DNA of 64,000 nucleotides from Selaginella moellendorffii (Eukaryota > Streptophyta > Lycopodiopsida > Selaginellales > Selaginellaceae). The notes under the pieces were generated by a model. The model had not been told where the DNA came from. It searched no databases and saw only the letters and a program-made list of their open reading frames with translations. Both the position numbers and the translations under genes were made by a program. Where the stretch lies: positions 132,812 to 196,811 of the forward strand of contig NW_003314339.1 in the NCBI RefSeq assembly GCF_000143415.4. Direction: 5' to 3'. The stretch's first letter is position 1. The number at the start of each line of letters is the position of its first letter. Positions 8,596 to 22,540 of the stretch are shown piece after piece.

Positions 8596-11300
8596 TCACC
8601 TGCGGGCGCAAAGGACGCACTTCTTGCTTTGCTCCTCGGCACTGCCAGGACTCATGTCCTGGAGGCACTTAAGGTGGTAAGAGTGGCCGCAGAAAAGCGT
8701 TACCACTGCCACCCTCTGGCTAACCAGGTGCTCCGAGCATATGCAGCATGGCTTGTTGCCGGCAACCACCAGCTTCCTGTAAGAGTTGTAGCGCTTCAGC
8801 TGTAAATTGTAGCAATCAGCCTGGATTACAAGTTTTAGTGCCAGGATCTATCTTTTGCTGATACACACACCTTGAGAATGTTATTGCAACCCTCCCTGGG
8901 CGATGCCTCCGTCTTATAATCTGTGATCACCTTTACAAGCCTGTCTCTCAAACTGCGCAAAAGCCCAATGTCAACCGAGATTTTCCCTCGTCACAGTGAT
9001 ATCGTGATATCATACAGTGGCACTGGCATGTCTTTGGGAATTCTGTTTATAACTTGCATGGAATGAATATCTCCCATGGTATGATCCAAAGGCACGCCAA
9101 TCTGCATTGCACACAAGCCATCAATATGAGAGGATCATCTTAGTAGTACTGACCATATCTGGATTGTGCAAGCTCTGGTTGATAAGCTCATTCCATAAAT
9201 CATCATCGTTGTGAGACATCACAAACTCCATTGCCTGCATTCAAGAAATCATTGTCAGTTCACATCTAGGAATAAATTCATCACAAGTGCTTACAACTTT
9301 CATGTTTTTAAGGTCATTGATTATCAAAGTTAAAGCCTCTTTTGCATTTCCCATTTGACTCAATAAATAAACTTTTTCTTTGACAAGATTTAATCTTGTA
9401 CAAACATCGTATGCCTGTAAAAGTATATTACATATTCAAAAACAAAATTAACAAGTTTATACCTTGTTAAGATTGTAATACTGACTGCTATGTAAAAAAG
9501 GTAGCAACAATCGTGGTTCGAATTCAGCATATAACTGCACCTGCACATAAACTCAATAGTCTACAACCTTCCTGTAAAATAAATCTCAAAACCTGTAAGT
9601 CATGATATTTCTTTCCAGCGTTTGTGTCTTGTTCGAACAAAGTATGTAAATAGTCGTGTCAAAGACACTGGCAGCTCTCTGTTTGAGGCAAGTTGTCTAA
9701 AGAAGAAACCACCTCACTTGCACTAATTCTGTCTCTTTGCTGAACGAGTAAGCCAATAGCTAAAAGTAGAAATGCAACATGGATCAGAGGTTCCACATAA
9801 AACTTAGATGTAGCTTACATTCCCATGAAGAGCATCATAAAGATGGTGCTCCTTGATAATATCAAAGACTGCGTGCTTTTGCAGCTGCAAAAATACGATT
9901 TAAAATTAGCAATGCTAGTGGATATAAATGGTTATACCTCGAGATATAGCTTTAGCACGTTATCAAGCTGTCCCTGAGAATGGTAAAGAATTGCAAGCGC
10001 CTTCATCCTTACTGTACCAGCTTACACTCTCTTCAAACAACAACAGTAGTTACCTCGAGAAAGGAGTTTTTCCACTGGCACTGCATTGTATCTCAGCGAC
10101 AGATATAATTGTTGGTACAGAATGGGCCAACTCCGAACCAGCACTAAGAATTGCTCATGATGCCCAGGATTTGCAAGCAACCGATTCAGGACAACCTTAA
10201 GACATTTAAAAATCCATGTTAGAGCTCGCGCTGCACATTCGGAGCTCACCTCATATACAGTATTGCAAAGCTGCGGATTAACAACAGGTATAAATGGGGC
10301 CAGAACGTGCAACTGTCTCAATTGGTCGAAATGAGATACCTGTCTGCGTTTACTCGTCTGCCTCAGAACGTCTTCCGAAATAAAAACAGTAGCCTCACCT
10401 TTCTCAAGCCGAAACACTACCACCCAAGATCTTTGGACACATAGAAGCAGCAAGCGCGTACTGCCTCCTCAGGATCAAGTGATCTAAGTATTGTGCACCA
10501 ACCTGCACGAGAACACATCGGTCATTGCCTTTTACCATGAAAAATAACACACCTTGTCCAACAGCTCAACACGAGCATTTCCAGCTTCTACAGCTACTAG
10601 TGCTTTCTCAAGCCACCTGAGGAAAAAGAAACTAATAAAGTAAAAATAAATCGCAAGTGAGGAATGTTGCTCTTACTTTTGATGCTTTTGTACTGTAGAA
10701 AACATCGACAAGTCAGAGCGCCCATGCTTGAGAAGCCATTGAACATGGTCGTCCGCATCCCTGCCAGGAAAGATTTTGCAGAAGAAATCAGCTGCCTGTA
10801 CAAATAATTCTAGCCAACCTTCGTCGAGCAACAACCACGTCCTTTGGCGAGACTATGTAGTATAAGGGCTCGTCTCCAGCAGCCCACTGAACACCAGCGC
10901 AGCTACTTCCTACACACCACAAGCAAATGAGTTTTCTTTTTAACATCTTATCATACCAGAGAATGGAGCGTGAGCAAATTTGTAATCCTTAGCTTTGTAG
11001 TGCTCACAACTATGCATAGAGAGCTTATCTCTTATCACTTGTTCGTTTCTCCAGTTCAAGATGCATACTTCAGGCCGTTGGTCTTAACACAGTTAGCATT
11101 TAAGGTTACGCACTGAAGAAATATAGACGAGCCATGTACCTGTTTCGGTGTACCCCGTTGCTAGTAAGAATCAGAAGAGCTTCCGCACACGGAGCCAGGC
11201 CGCAGATGCCATCATCAGTTTGCAAAACTGATACTATCTCGACGTACTTTAGTGCTTCGCGTGGAAAATCTGTCCTTGCATAGACGAGAATTCCAAAGCA
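8596..11300 (-). pseudogene. VPS41: VPS41 (HOPS subunit) pseudogene, 5'-truncated with two in-frame stops
   Basis: Minus-strand exons match plant VPS41, the HOPS tethering-complex subunit for vacuolar fusion. Visible pieces: the end of the beta-propeller (CEHYKAKDYKFAHAPFS, QWAAGDEPLYYIVSPKDVV), the alpha-solenoid (HFDQLRQLHVLAPFIPVVN, HDDDLWNELI-like near 9200, LRDRLVKVITDYKTEA) and a C-terminal RING-like cluster (CCICSEH, FCGHSYHLKC, CVLC) ending in TGA at 8598. Defects: the first ~250-300 residues are absent and replaced at ~11,300 by the small-ORF repeat. TGA replaces the tryptophan of the SAWER segment at 10406-10404, and another TGA sits at 9661-9659 inside the solenoid. Introns look normal, so this is a genomic copy, not a retrocopy. 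A functional parent gene presumably lies elsewhere. Confidence 0.85.
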
Positions 11301-11319
11301 AATGGCCGCAGACTAATCT

Positions 11320-11600
11320 ATGGTTTTTCCTTCTTGTACTGAAAGATGAATGCCGCCCAGCATTTAAATGGTAATGCTCCCATTGATGCAGATTTTACAG
11401 AGGAGGATTTGCATTGCGATGAGGTACTACTCAACAATGACGAGAGAGAATTATTTCTGGATCTCGGCTTTGAAGTGGAATTTGTCAATGTTAGGAGTCC
11501 CAGCAATGAAGGTGAAACAAGTGGACAAGAAGTTATTACACTCTCGTAGATTATAATTAAAATCGGTGACCACCTTTCCATTTCGTGGTTCTACTATCCA
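11320..11600 (+). repeat. Right copy of the small-ORF repeat unit
   Basis: Direct repeat of 8030-8345, starting near tactgaaagatg and ending after cggtgaccacctttcc. It marks the 5' truncation point of the VPS41 pseudogene. Confidence 0.6.
11346..11549 (+). CDS. Small acidic protein, family unknown (copy 2)
   Basis: 67 residues, paralogous to 8066-8293: both begin with NAAQHL or DAAQHL, both carry ELFLDLGFEVEF, and both end near NEGETS or DEGETS. The duplicated TATA-box module of copy 1 is not evident here, so this copy may be silent. Function unknown. Confidence 0.4.
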   Translation: MNAAQHLNGNAPIDADFTEEDLHCDEVLLNNDERELFLDLGFEVEFVNVRSPSNEGETSGQEVITLS

Positions 11601-11617
11601 CGCTAGTTTGATGAATT

Positions 11618-13508
11618 TTAGCTATAGATAGGCTTGACTCCACCACCGGCCTTTTCTTCACCTTCGTAGCGACAAACTCTGGCGGATGCAAACACTTTGC
11701 CTGGCCTGCAAAAGAATCCAGACTCGGGAGCGCAGTGGCGGTCTTCGCTGCAAATACACATCCCTTCCAAGGCACAGTGATCGTGGAAGCTGATAATGCC
11801 GTCTCTGTCACCGCCAAGGATAGCGTCAGACCACTCGCTCGAGAAGAGGCCCGCCGGATCTAGCCTGCTCTTCGCCCAAACAAACCTGTCCAAATCCTTA
11901 ACTCTGTCCCGGATGGAGGTGAAAGCTATGTTCCTGTTCTTTCCCCAGTGAGGCTTCCCTTGATACTTGAAGAGCGCCATCTGTTCTATCTCTTCCACCA
12001 CGTCTTCGTTGAGCCTGGGAGTCCCCGCGTCCCTGGAGCGGTAGTAAGTTATGTCGAACTCCACCGCGTCTTCCTTCTGCCCGAGGTAAGCGCTGGACGC
12101 TTTCACGTAGCGAAGGTAGATGCCACCGTAGAGGCTTAAGCCGCACAAGCTGCTGGGATCCATGTCACGGAGTTTCTTGATGTCTAGGATCAGGTCCTTG
12201 ACCTTGTCAAGGCTCACGGAAAAGGCCGTCTGATGGTAGAAGGAACCGGCGACTCTCGGATCCCAGCTACACACGTCCGAATTCACCTCTTCTTCCTGTT
12301 CTTGCAAGCAGTTCGCAGGCAAGCTTCCAGTCATCTCGGCAATGACAAAACGAGGAGGCGCGTCCTGGCAACCACCTGCGGTCTGCATGAGATTGTTGTA
12401 TCCCACAACGGGAAAACCCGTGAAGTTGATCCCGTCGTTTAAGTACCCGTTACCACTCGGAACCCGGCTGTTTAAAACCATCTCAGAGAGCCTGCAAAGC
12501 GTCCATTCGTCCTTGTCCTGTTCGATCTTTTCCTCTGCATATCAGACAAATATTAAGCGAGTCAGAACTAAGAGACACAACTGCTGCTATAAGCCTACCA
12601 CTGCGCCTGGACTGCTCAGCTCGTTCTACTGGAATTGGCTGAAAGCCCCTGTATTTGTTCGTTCCTCCTCCAGGCGTCTCGAGAGGAGCTCTTCCGTCCA
12701 GCTTAAACAAGGACGCCTTCAAGGACGGGTGCCAGCAGATGTCCCCAAACTCGTGGTCACTTCCAAATCGCAGAACTTGTTCTTCGATCTCACAATCGTC
12801 TTTTACTTCCAAAGCCACCGACCTCTTAAACATGGGCTCAATGCTGAGAGTTATCTTCGAGATTGCTCCAAGAACTCCGAGCGAGAGCTTGGCTGCATCC
12901 AGCAAGTCCTTGGAAGAATTCTCGTCCAGCCTGACTACCTTCGCGAATCCATCTTCCTCAGTTGCTGGAACCACCAAGGATACTCCCACAACGTAGTCAT
13001 GGAGAGCACCTCCGCGTCCCCACAGACTGCTTCCATGCGCTCCAGTGCTCACTGCTCCAGCCACAGAAACTGCATTCCAGTATGTAGCAGCCGGTAGTGC
13101 AAAGCCAAGCGTGGAAATAGTATCGACCAACTGTTGAAGGAGAACTCCCGCATCAACTGTAACAGTCATTTCCTCCGAATTTACCACGATGCCTGAATTC
13201 AGATCCCTGGTGCTTATAATCACTCCCGAATCACCCCCCGGACATGCCAGTTTCGGAATACTCTGCGACCATCTGCTCACCATTTTCATCTTCCGATTGT
13301 TACTCGCGGCGTATGCAACTGCTGCTAACAGCTCCTCCTCTGTTGCTGGATAGAACACTTGAGCTGCTCTACATGGAATCCTGTCTGGCCATACCCCCAA
13401 GTAGTTCCTTAAGCTGCATCCCAATGCATCGCATTTCACAGGAGACGGGGACACTGCCACAGCAATACGGCAGAGCGTGGCAATAGCGGCAAAGAATATG
13501 AGCGCCAT
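11618..13508 (-). CDS. L-gulonolactone oxidase-like FAD-linked oxidase (secreted)
   Basis: Two exons, 13508-12599 and 12534-11618, give 608 residues, the usual size of plant GULLO proteins. The intron (64 bp) is GT-AG and phase-consistent. The N-terminus is a classic signal peptide (MALIFFAAIATLCRIAVAV). A VAO-type FAD-binding domain follows (PATEEELLAAVAYA; VSVAGAVSTGAHGSSLWGRG), then the ALO/GULLO C-terminal domain (KPHWGKNRN near residue 510), and a cysteine-rich tail. The family oxidises aldonolactones and is discussed for ascorbate synthesis; plant GULLOs are apoplastic with low activity. The ATG at 13508 is used because it begins the signal peptide. It lies ~100 bp downstream of the beta-galactosidase stop on the same strand. 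Confidence 0.88.
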
Positions 13509-13606
13509 TATTGTGTTCTTCTTCAACTCCGCTTTCTACCTCGCCTGCTAGACTGATACTTGCCTGAGCCAGACACTGTTTTCAATGGAAGGAAAAGCAA
13601 AAGCGT

Positions 13607-17814
<4,208 letters not shown>

Positions 17815-18030
17815 GGCGTTGGAGATTTTAGCCCTAGAGATAAGTAGGGGATAGAATTAAAGTAGGGGAATATCCAAAGCTCCAAACAAGCCTTGCTTGC
17901 TTCTAGGGCTGGATAATCGCGCGGGGAGAACAGGCATCGGCGTCTCGGCATCGGCATCGCGATCTAGCGCCAGGTTCTTGAGCTCCATTCGACTAGGGCT
18001 TTGGCGACGGGCGGCGCGCGCCGGCGAGAG
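17815..18030. promoter_or_regulatory. 216 bp divergent promoter region
   Basis: The start codons of the beta-galactosidase (minus) and the FLOE-like gene (plus) are only 216 bp apart, so leaders and promoters must share this segment. It is GC-rich near the FLOE-like gene. No TATA box is clear. Confidence 0.5.
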
Positions 18031-19817
18031 ATGGATAATCAGGGCATGGGATCGCACAGCGAGCCATTCTTTGACTTGCTCCAGCCCAACACGCCCTCGA
18101 TAGCTCATGCCAGCGGCAGCAGCAGCTCGAATTACGTCCAGAACGGGCCCCGGAGGATGGATTCTTCGCCGACTTACTCGTTCAACAACGACGATGTTCT
18201 TCCGAGCTACGATTTCCAGCCGCTTCGCAGCAACGGTAGCGGCGGCGGGGCACGCATCGAGGAGGCCGGGGGCAAGTTTCGCCAGGCGAATCCCTCTTTC
18301 GAGCAGCAGGTATTCTCTTTTCTTCCTTGTTCTTCGTTTCCTTTGGGTTTTTTAGATCTATCTACTTTCAACAACACTGGGTTTGTGCGTAGGTGCGCGA
18401 TCCTCCAGTAACTTACGAGAAGTATGAGTCGACTCGATCGAGGCATGAGTTTGACAAGGATGCTTACGACTCCGCCACTGCCGCTGCTGTGGAGCGTACC
18501 ATGAAGAAGTATGCTGACAATCTTCTACGTGTTTTGGAGGGGATGGGGGGTCGACTATCTCAACTGGAAGCCGCTACTCAGCGTCTCGAGGTTGCTTTTG
18601 AGAAGTCTAAGAGCGCCAACGCGAATAACCACGGCGAGACTGATGGAAGACTCCGGATGCTAGAAAACATGCTTCGCGAGGTATGTGTATATGGAAGAAA
18701 CAAGGTTTGCTTGACACTACTTGTCCTTCTTTCCAAGGTGCAAAGAGGAGTACAGGTCGTGAGAGACAAGCAAGAGATCAACGAGGCACAGTTTCAGCTG
18801 AAGCTGCAGCAAGATAAAACCGAAGCGCCGACGACCAAAGTTGAGGTTCAAGCACCGCCGGTTGCTTCCTCACCGCAGCAGCCACCTCCAATGCCGCAGC
18901 CTCCTCCAATGCCGCAGCCTCCTCAAGCTATCGATTCCAGCGTCCATCAGCAGCAGGCTCCGCCTCCTCCACCGCCACTTCCAGTCGTCCACCAGCCACC
19001 TATCCAGCCGACTCACATCCAGCAGTCTCCACATCCTCCTCAGCATGTACCTCACGCGATCCAGCAACAGCAGCAGCCATCTTACTCGTATCCTCCACAG
19101 AACCCAGCAGCTCCGCCACCACCTCCGCCGCCACCAATGCAGCAGCCTCACCCGCAGCCATATCCTCACCAGCCGGAAGCACCGCCATATCCTCCAGCCC
19201 CAGTTCCAGTCTCCCATCCTCAAGGACCACCACCGCCACCACCGCACCACTCTCAAGCTCCTCCCGTCAACTACTCTCTCGACATTCCTTCCTATATGCC
19301 ACCACCACCACCGCCACAATCTTACGGTGCTCCTCCGCCTCCTCCTCCACGGCAACATCAACAGCAGCAGCAGCAGCAGCAGCACGGCCCTCCGCCTCCA
19401 CAGATGTACGACTCACTCCCGGGAAGAACAGGCTCAGGGCCGCTGGCATTGCCTCCACCACCGTCAGCTTATCAGCAGCAGTCATATGAGACCTCCGGCT
19501 ATGGTGGCGGAGGCGTGAACTACGGGCGGATGCACAGCGGCGGAGGTGGTGGTGGCGGCGGTGGCTATCCTCATCTCCCAACAGCGCAGCCGATCCAGCA
19601 GTCTCTTCCCAGCGCCAGGCCTGCGAGCCGGTCGGGTGTAGACGATGTGATCGACAAGGTTGCGGCGATGGGATTCCCGAGAGACCAAGTTCGTGCCACG
19701 GTCCAGAGGCTGACGGAGAATGGACAGGCTGTGGATATGAACGTAGTGCTGGACAAGCTCATGAATGGTGGCGGGAGTGATGCTGGTCCTCCAAAGGCTG
19801 GATGGTTTGGACGGTGA
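18031..19817 (+). CDS. FLOE1-like DUF1421 protein (phase-separating, UBA-like C-terminus)
   Basis: Three exons (18031-18309, 18393-18680, 18738-19817) give 548 residues. The N-terminus is Asp/Ser-rich with NDDVLPSYDFQ. A coiled-coil DUF1421 core follows (VERTMKKYADNLLRVLEGM; LREVQRGVQVVRDKQE across the second junction). Then comes ~250 residues of Gln/Pro/Ser/Tyr/His-rich low complexity, and a UBA-like C-terminus (VDDVIDKVAAMGFPRDQV). This DS-core-QPS layout matches Arabidopsis FLOE1, whose condensates respond to hydration in seeds. In a lycophyte a role in spore or vegetative water sensing is plausible but inferred. The second intron (57 bp) is stop-free and in frame, so retention would insert 19 residues. 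The Pro-rich region is CCT/CAG-rich DNA. Confidence 0.85.
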
Positions 19818-19944
19818 AGAAGAAGAAGAAGAAGTCCTTTTAGATTCTATACCTATTGGAGTGAATGATTTGTTCTGTACATAGAGAGGTGTTCGTTCTT
19901 CTTTGTCTAGAAGCTCTTCTATTCTTCAAAGAGATTAAAATGGC

Positions 19945-20592
19945 TTAGCTTAAGAAGCGTTCTTTGAACTGTTCATCCGAAGTTCGGCAGTGATTTGTCT
20001 GTCCAAAGAGTGAGTATCGATTGTTGGCGATCAAATCGTAAGTTGGGTCTCGGAGAAAGCTGGAAATTCAAGATTGATTTATGCCGATTTTCCAGAGAAT
20101 TTGGAAAGGGAGAGTGACTTAACAGTGGGAAGAGCAATGCAAGAGTTGCGAGTGATGGATATGGCTCGTCTAGGTAGTGGGCGATTCTCAACACTGCTTC
20201 CGACTTGATGTAAGATCTAGCAAGTGAAAATCTCTCTCACATATCGCGAGGAAAGAAGAGATATGGTTATACCTCTGTTTCTCAACGAGGACGATGCTTG
20301 AGATATCATCGCGAGAGCGTCCAGATCTCTCGAGCAGAGCCCTCCCTGCGTTGCTCTGGAGTGCCGCGAATCGCAGGCGAGCGCGAGGGTCCCTGTCAAG
20401 AACGAAATTCACGCCGCCATTGCAGAGGTTGCAAACACCTGAAAGGGGAGAACGCAATTTCTCGATCAAAATCGAGAGAATTGGATTGCTGTGCTTGTGC
20501 GTACCATCGAAAAGGATTACTGGGCGAGTGTCGCTCGCGAAGAGAGGCTGCCATGGCGAACTAGCACAGAAAGTGCGTGGACATAGAGTCAT
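19945..20592 (-). CDS. DCC-family (DUF393) thiol-disulfide oxidoreductase
   Basis: Four exons (20592-20505, 20438-20273, 20216-20124, 20059-19945) give 153 residues with all phases matching. The signature DxxCxxC reads FDGVCNLCNGG, and its first residues are split by intron 1. It is followed by VNFVLDRDPRARLRFAALQS and the typical C-terminal RDPTYDLIANNRYSLFGQ. Family members are small thioredoxin-like redox proteins; the plant DCC1 is mitochondrial. The short N-terminus here (MTLCPRTFCASSPW) could be a targeting peptide but this is uncertain. The tail is convergent with the FLOE-like gene, whose stop lies 128 bp away. The gene appears intact. Confidence 0.87.
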
Positions 20593-20639
20593 TTTCACCT
20601 TTAGAAACCCTAAAATTGAAAAACCATTGATTTAGCTTC

Positions 20640-21062
20640 AAAACCCTAAACAAGGAGCGCGAGTAAGTCTTTCAGGATTCCATATCTGGGCCCTGCGCAC
20701 ATCTCTGCTGGCGTACAAAGGCTGAGTTCTTCTCTGAAGGTGTTTGAGGCCACGTCATGTTTGCCATCTGGAAGGCTATACAAGTTTGAGCGAGTTCCCA
20801 ATAGTGAGAGCCTATGAATCACAAGTGATTCGCTGCTTTAATTATATTTTGTAATCTTTCATCTTGTGGATCTTGCAACCTGTGAACACAGCTCTGATGC
20901 CATGTTGGGTGCAGAAACCCATCGTAGGGTAACTCTGTTGAAAGAAAATATATATACATGATGTATCCTACCGTTTGTTCTATCTACCAACTACTTTAAT
21001 TTCTATTCTACTTCACTTTGATCTGATTTATTACCTCCACTTTGGTCTCCTTTCTAGCGGCA
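20640..21062. repeat. Non-genic stretch with an LTR-end/primer-site remnant
   Basis: No gene is supported. At 20889-20903, agctctgatgccatg reads on the minus strand as a tRNA-Met-like primer site next to a CA-ending LTR terminus (the plus-strand partner begins tgttgggtgcag). No partner LTR is seen. This is a weak, decayed retrotransposon trace. Confidence 0.3.
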
Positions 21063-21500
21063 TGCAGCCATTCTGGTCTTGTTGATCAAGGAAGGTCCTA
21101 ATTTGAGTCGATGGAGTCTAAATTCGGGATCAAGCTAGACACGAAGCATTTCCATTACATGGTGGACATTCTCTGTCGTGTCAACGAGCTCAAAACGGCT
21201 CTGGATCCGGAAACGATTTGAGCCGAATGCTGCCACTTGGAGAACAGTTTAGGAGCATACAAGAGGTGGAGGAACATAGATGTGGGAAAGGTTTCATTTG
21301 AACCTCTTTTGCGTTTGGAGGCTAGAGATTCCGCGTACAGTAAAAAGGCTTAAGAGTTGAAGCAGGAGCTAGCCTGAAATGAGCCTCGATGAGGTGACAA
21401 AGCTAGTATTTTTCACAAGTTCTTTGCTGGAGATGCCCACAGTCAGAATCACCCACGAAGTCTTGAGATTGAAGCAAGCTTAAGGAACTTGGCTCTCAAG
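21063..21500 (+). pseudogene. PPR-protein (E-region) fragment
   Basis: The frame from 21063 reads as a plant PLS-type PPR end: CSHSGLVDQGRS, stop, FESMESKFGI, HFHYMVDILCRVNELK, then AYKRWRNIDVGKVSFEPLL and FHKFFAGDA. Stops occur at ~21099 and ~21222 and several later points. PPR proteins act in organellar RNA editing. This is a relic without upstream repeats or start. Confidence 0.75.
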
Positions 21501-21904
21501 AGCAGCTGCAGCTGATTTGCCGGGAATGTTCTGCACAACGTTGATCATATTGGAGAGGAGGAGCTCTGCAGGCATAGCGAGAGGCTGCCTATGGCTTGCA
21601 CTATCAGGATGACTGCCACCAGTTGAACACCGAGGTTTCATGTCTACATGTTTACAGGGATAGAAGCTGCTCATGTGGTGACTACTGGTAATAATGGAAT
21701 TCAAGTGTCAAGCATCATCATCCATGTCACGGTATGTGTTTTGATACAAGGGAGGCATTTGCACGTGATGGAATTCAAACAACCATCATTTTCACAAAGT
21801 TTGGTTGTTTCATACTTCTATACAGAACACGTACAGTGGTTTTATGGAACCAAATTTATGACAATTACAGAAAGTTATCGAAAGAAGAAGCCTGGGATGC
21901 TATG

Positions 21905-22016
21905 CAATTGGCTGGGATGCTATGCCTCAGCCAATTGCAGTTTGCAGCCTGCTTGATCTTCAATTGGCTGGGATGCTATGCCTCAGCCAATTGCAGTTTG
22001 CAGCCTGCTTGATCTT
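21905..22016 (+). repeat. 56 bp unit, two tandem copies, each with an internal palindrome
   Basis: The units at 21905-21960 and 21961-22016 are identical by eye. Each contains caattggctg and, 13 bases later, its reverse complement cagccaattg, so each can form a hairpin. Confidence 0.85.
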
Positions 22017-22079
22017 CTTTTGGTCCACCATATCAAGACCACACCAAAATCCTATGACTGTAGAAAGAAGGGCAGTGGT

Positions 22080-22540
22080 GTTAGGATCTTATCCTTTACA
22101 CCTTAAGCCAACTGGCTAAAGGGGTGATCACTTGATTGTAGAGCCTTTTTTCCTTATCCTCAGTTGGCTGAAGGGGTGATCACTTGATTGTAAGGCCCTT
22201 TCTTTATCCTATTATCATATTATCCTTGCAATCAGTTGGCTGAAGGGGTGATCACTTGATTGTAAGGCCCTTTCTTTATCCTATTATCATATTATCCTTG
22301 CAATCATACTTAGGCCACCCTCTGGTCACCATGGTCCTTCTCTTAGGGTCTACTAAACTTTGGTTCTCCCTCTAGATCCACTATGTTGAATATTCCTTCA
22401 AAATATTCCTGCCCCACTCGTCAGCCACGAGAATCGAACTAGGCTCCGATACCATTGTTAGAGTCTTATCCCTTACACCCTAAGCCAACTGGTTAAAGGG
22501 GTGATCACTTGATTGTAGAGCCCTTTCTTTATCCTAACAT
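22080..22540. repeat. Cluster of aaggggtgatcacttgattg repeats and LTR/PBS remnant
   Basis: The motif aaggggtgatcacttgattg occurs four times (near 22118, 22170, 22244 and 22496). It is followed by agagccctttctttatcct or its variant aaggccctttctttatcct. The second and third units are near-identical ~74 bp tandems. At ~22440, gctccgataccattgtta is, on the minus strand, a tRNA-Met-type primer site abutting an LTR end, so the repeats belong to an LTR. Confidence 0.6.

Noticed and set aside
9659-10406. TGA read as selenocysteine in VPS41
   Set aside because: The sites are not cysteine positions, land plants lack the selenocysteine machinery, and the gene is also truncated.
18841-19518. Ser/His/Leu-rich and Arg/Trp-rich ORFs overlapping the FLOE-like gene
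   Set aside because: They are out-of-frame readings of the CCT/CAG-rich exon; the frame with DUF1421 and UBA-like ends is the real one.
21905-22016. CRISPR-like repeat array
   Set aside because: There are only two abutting units with no spacers, in a eukaryotic context.
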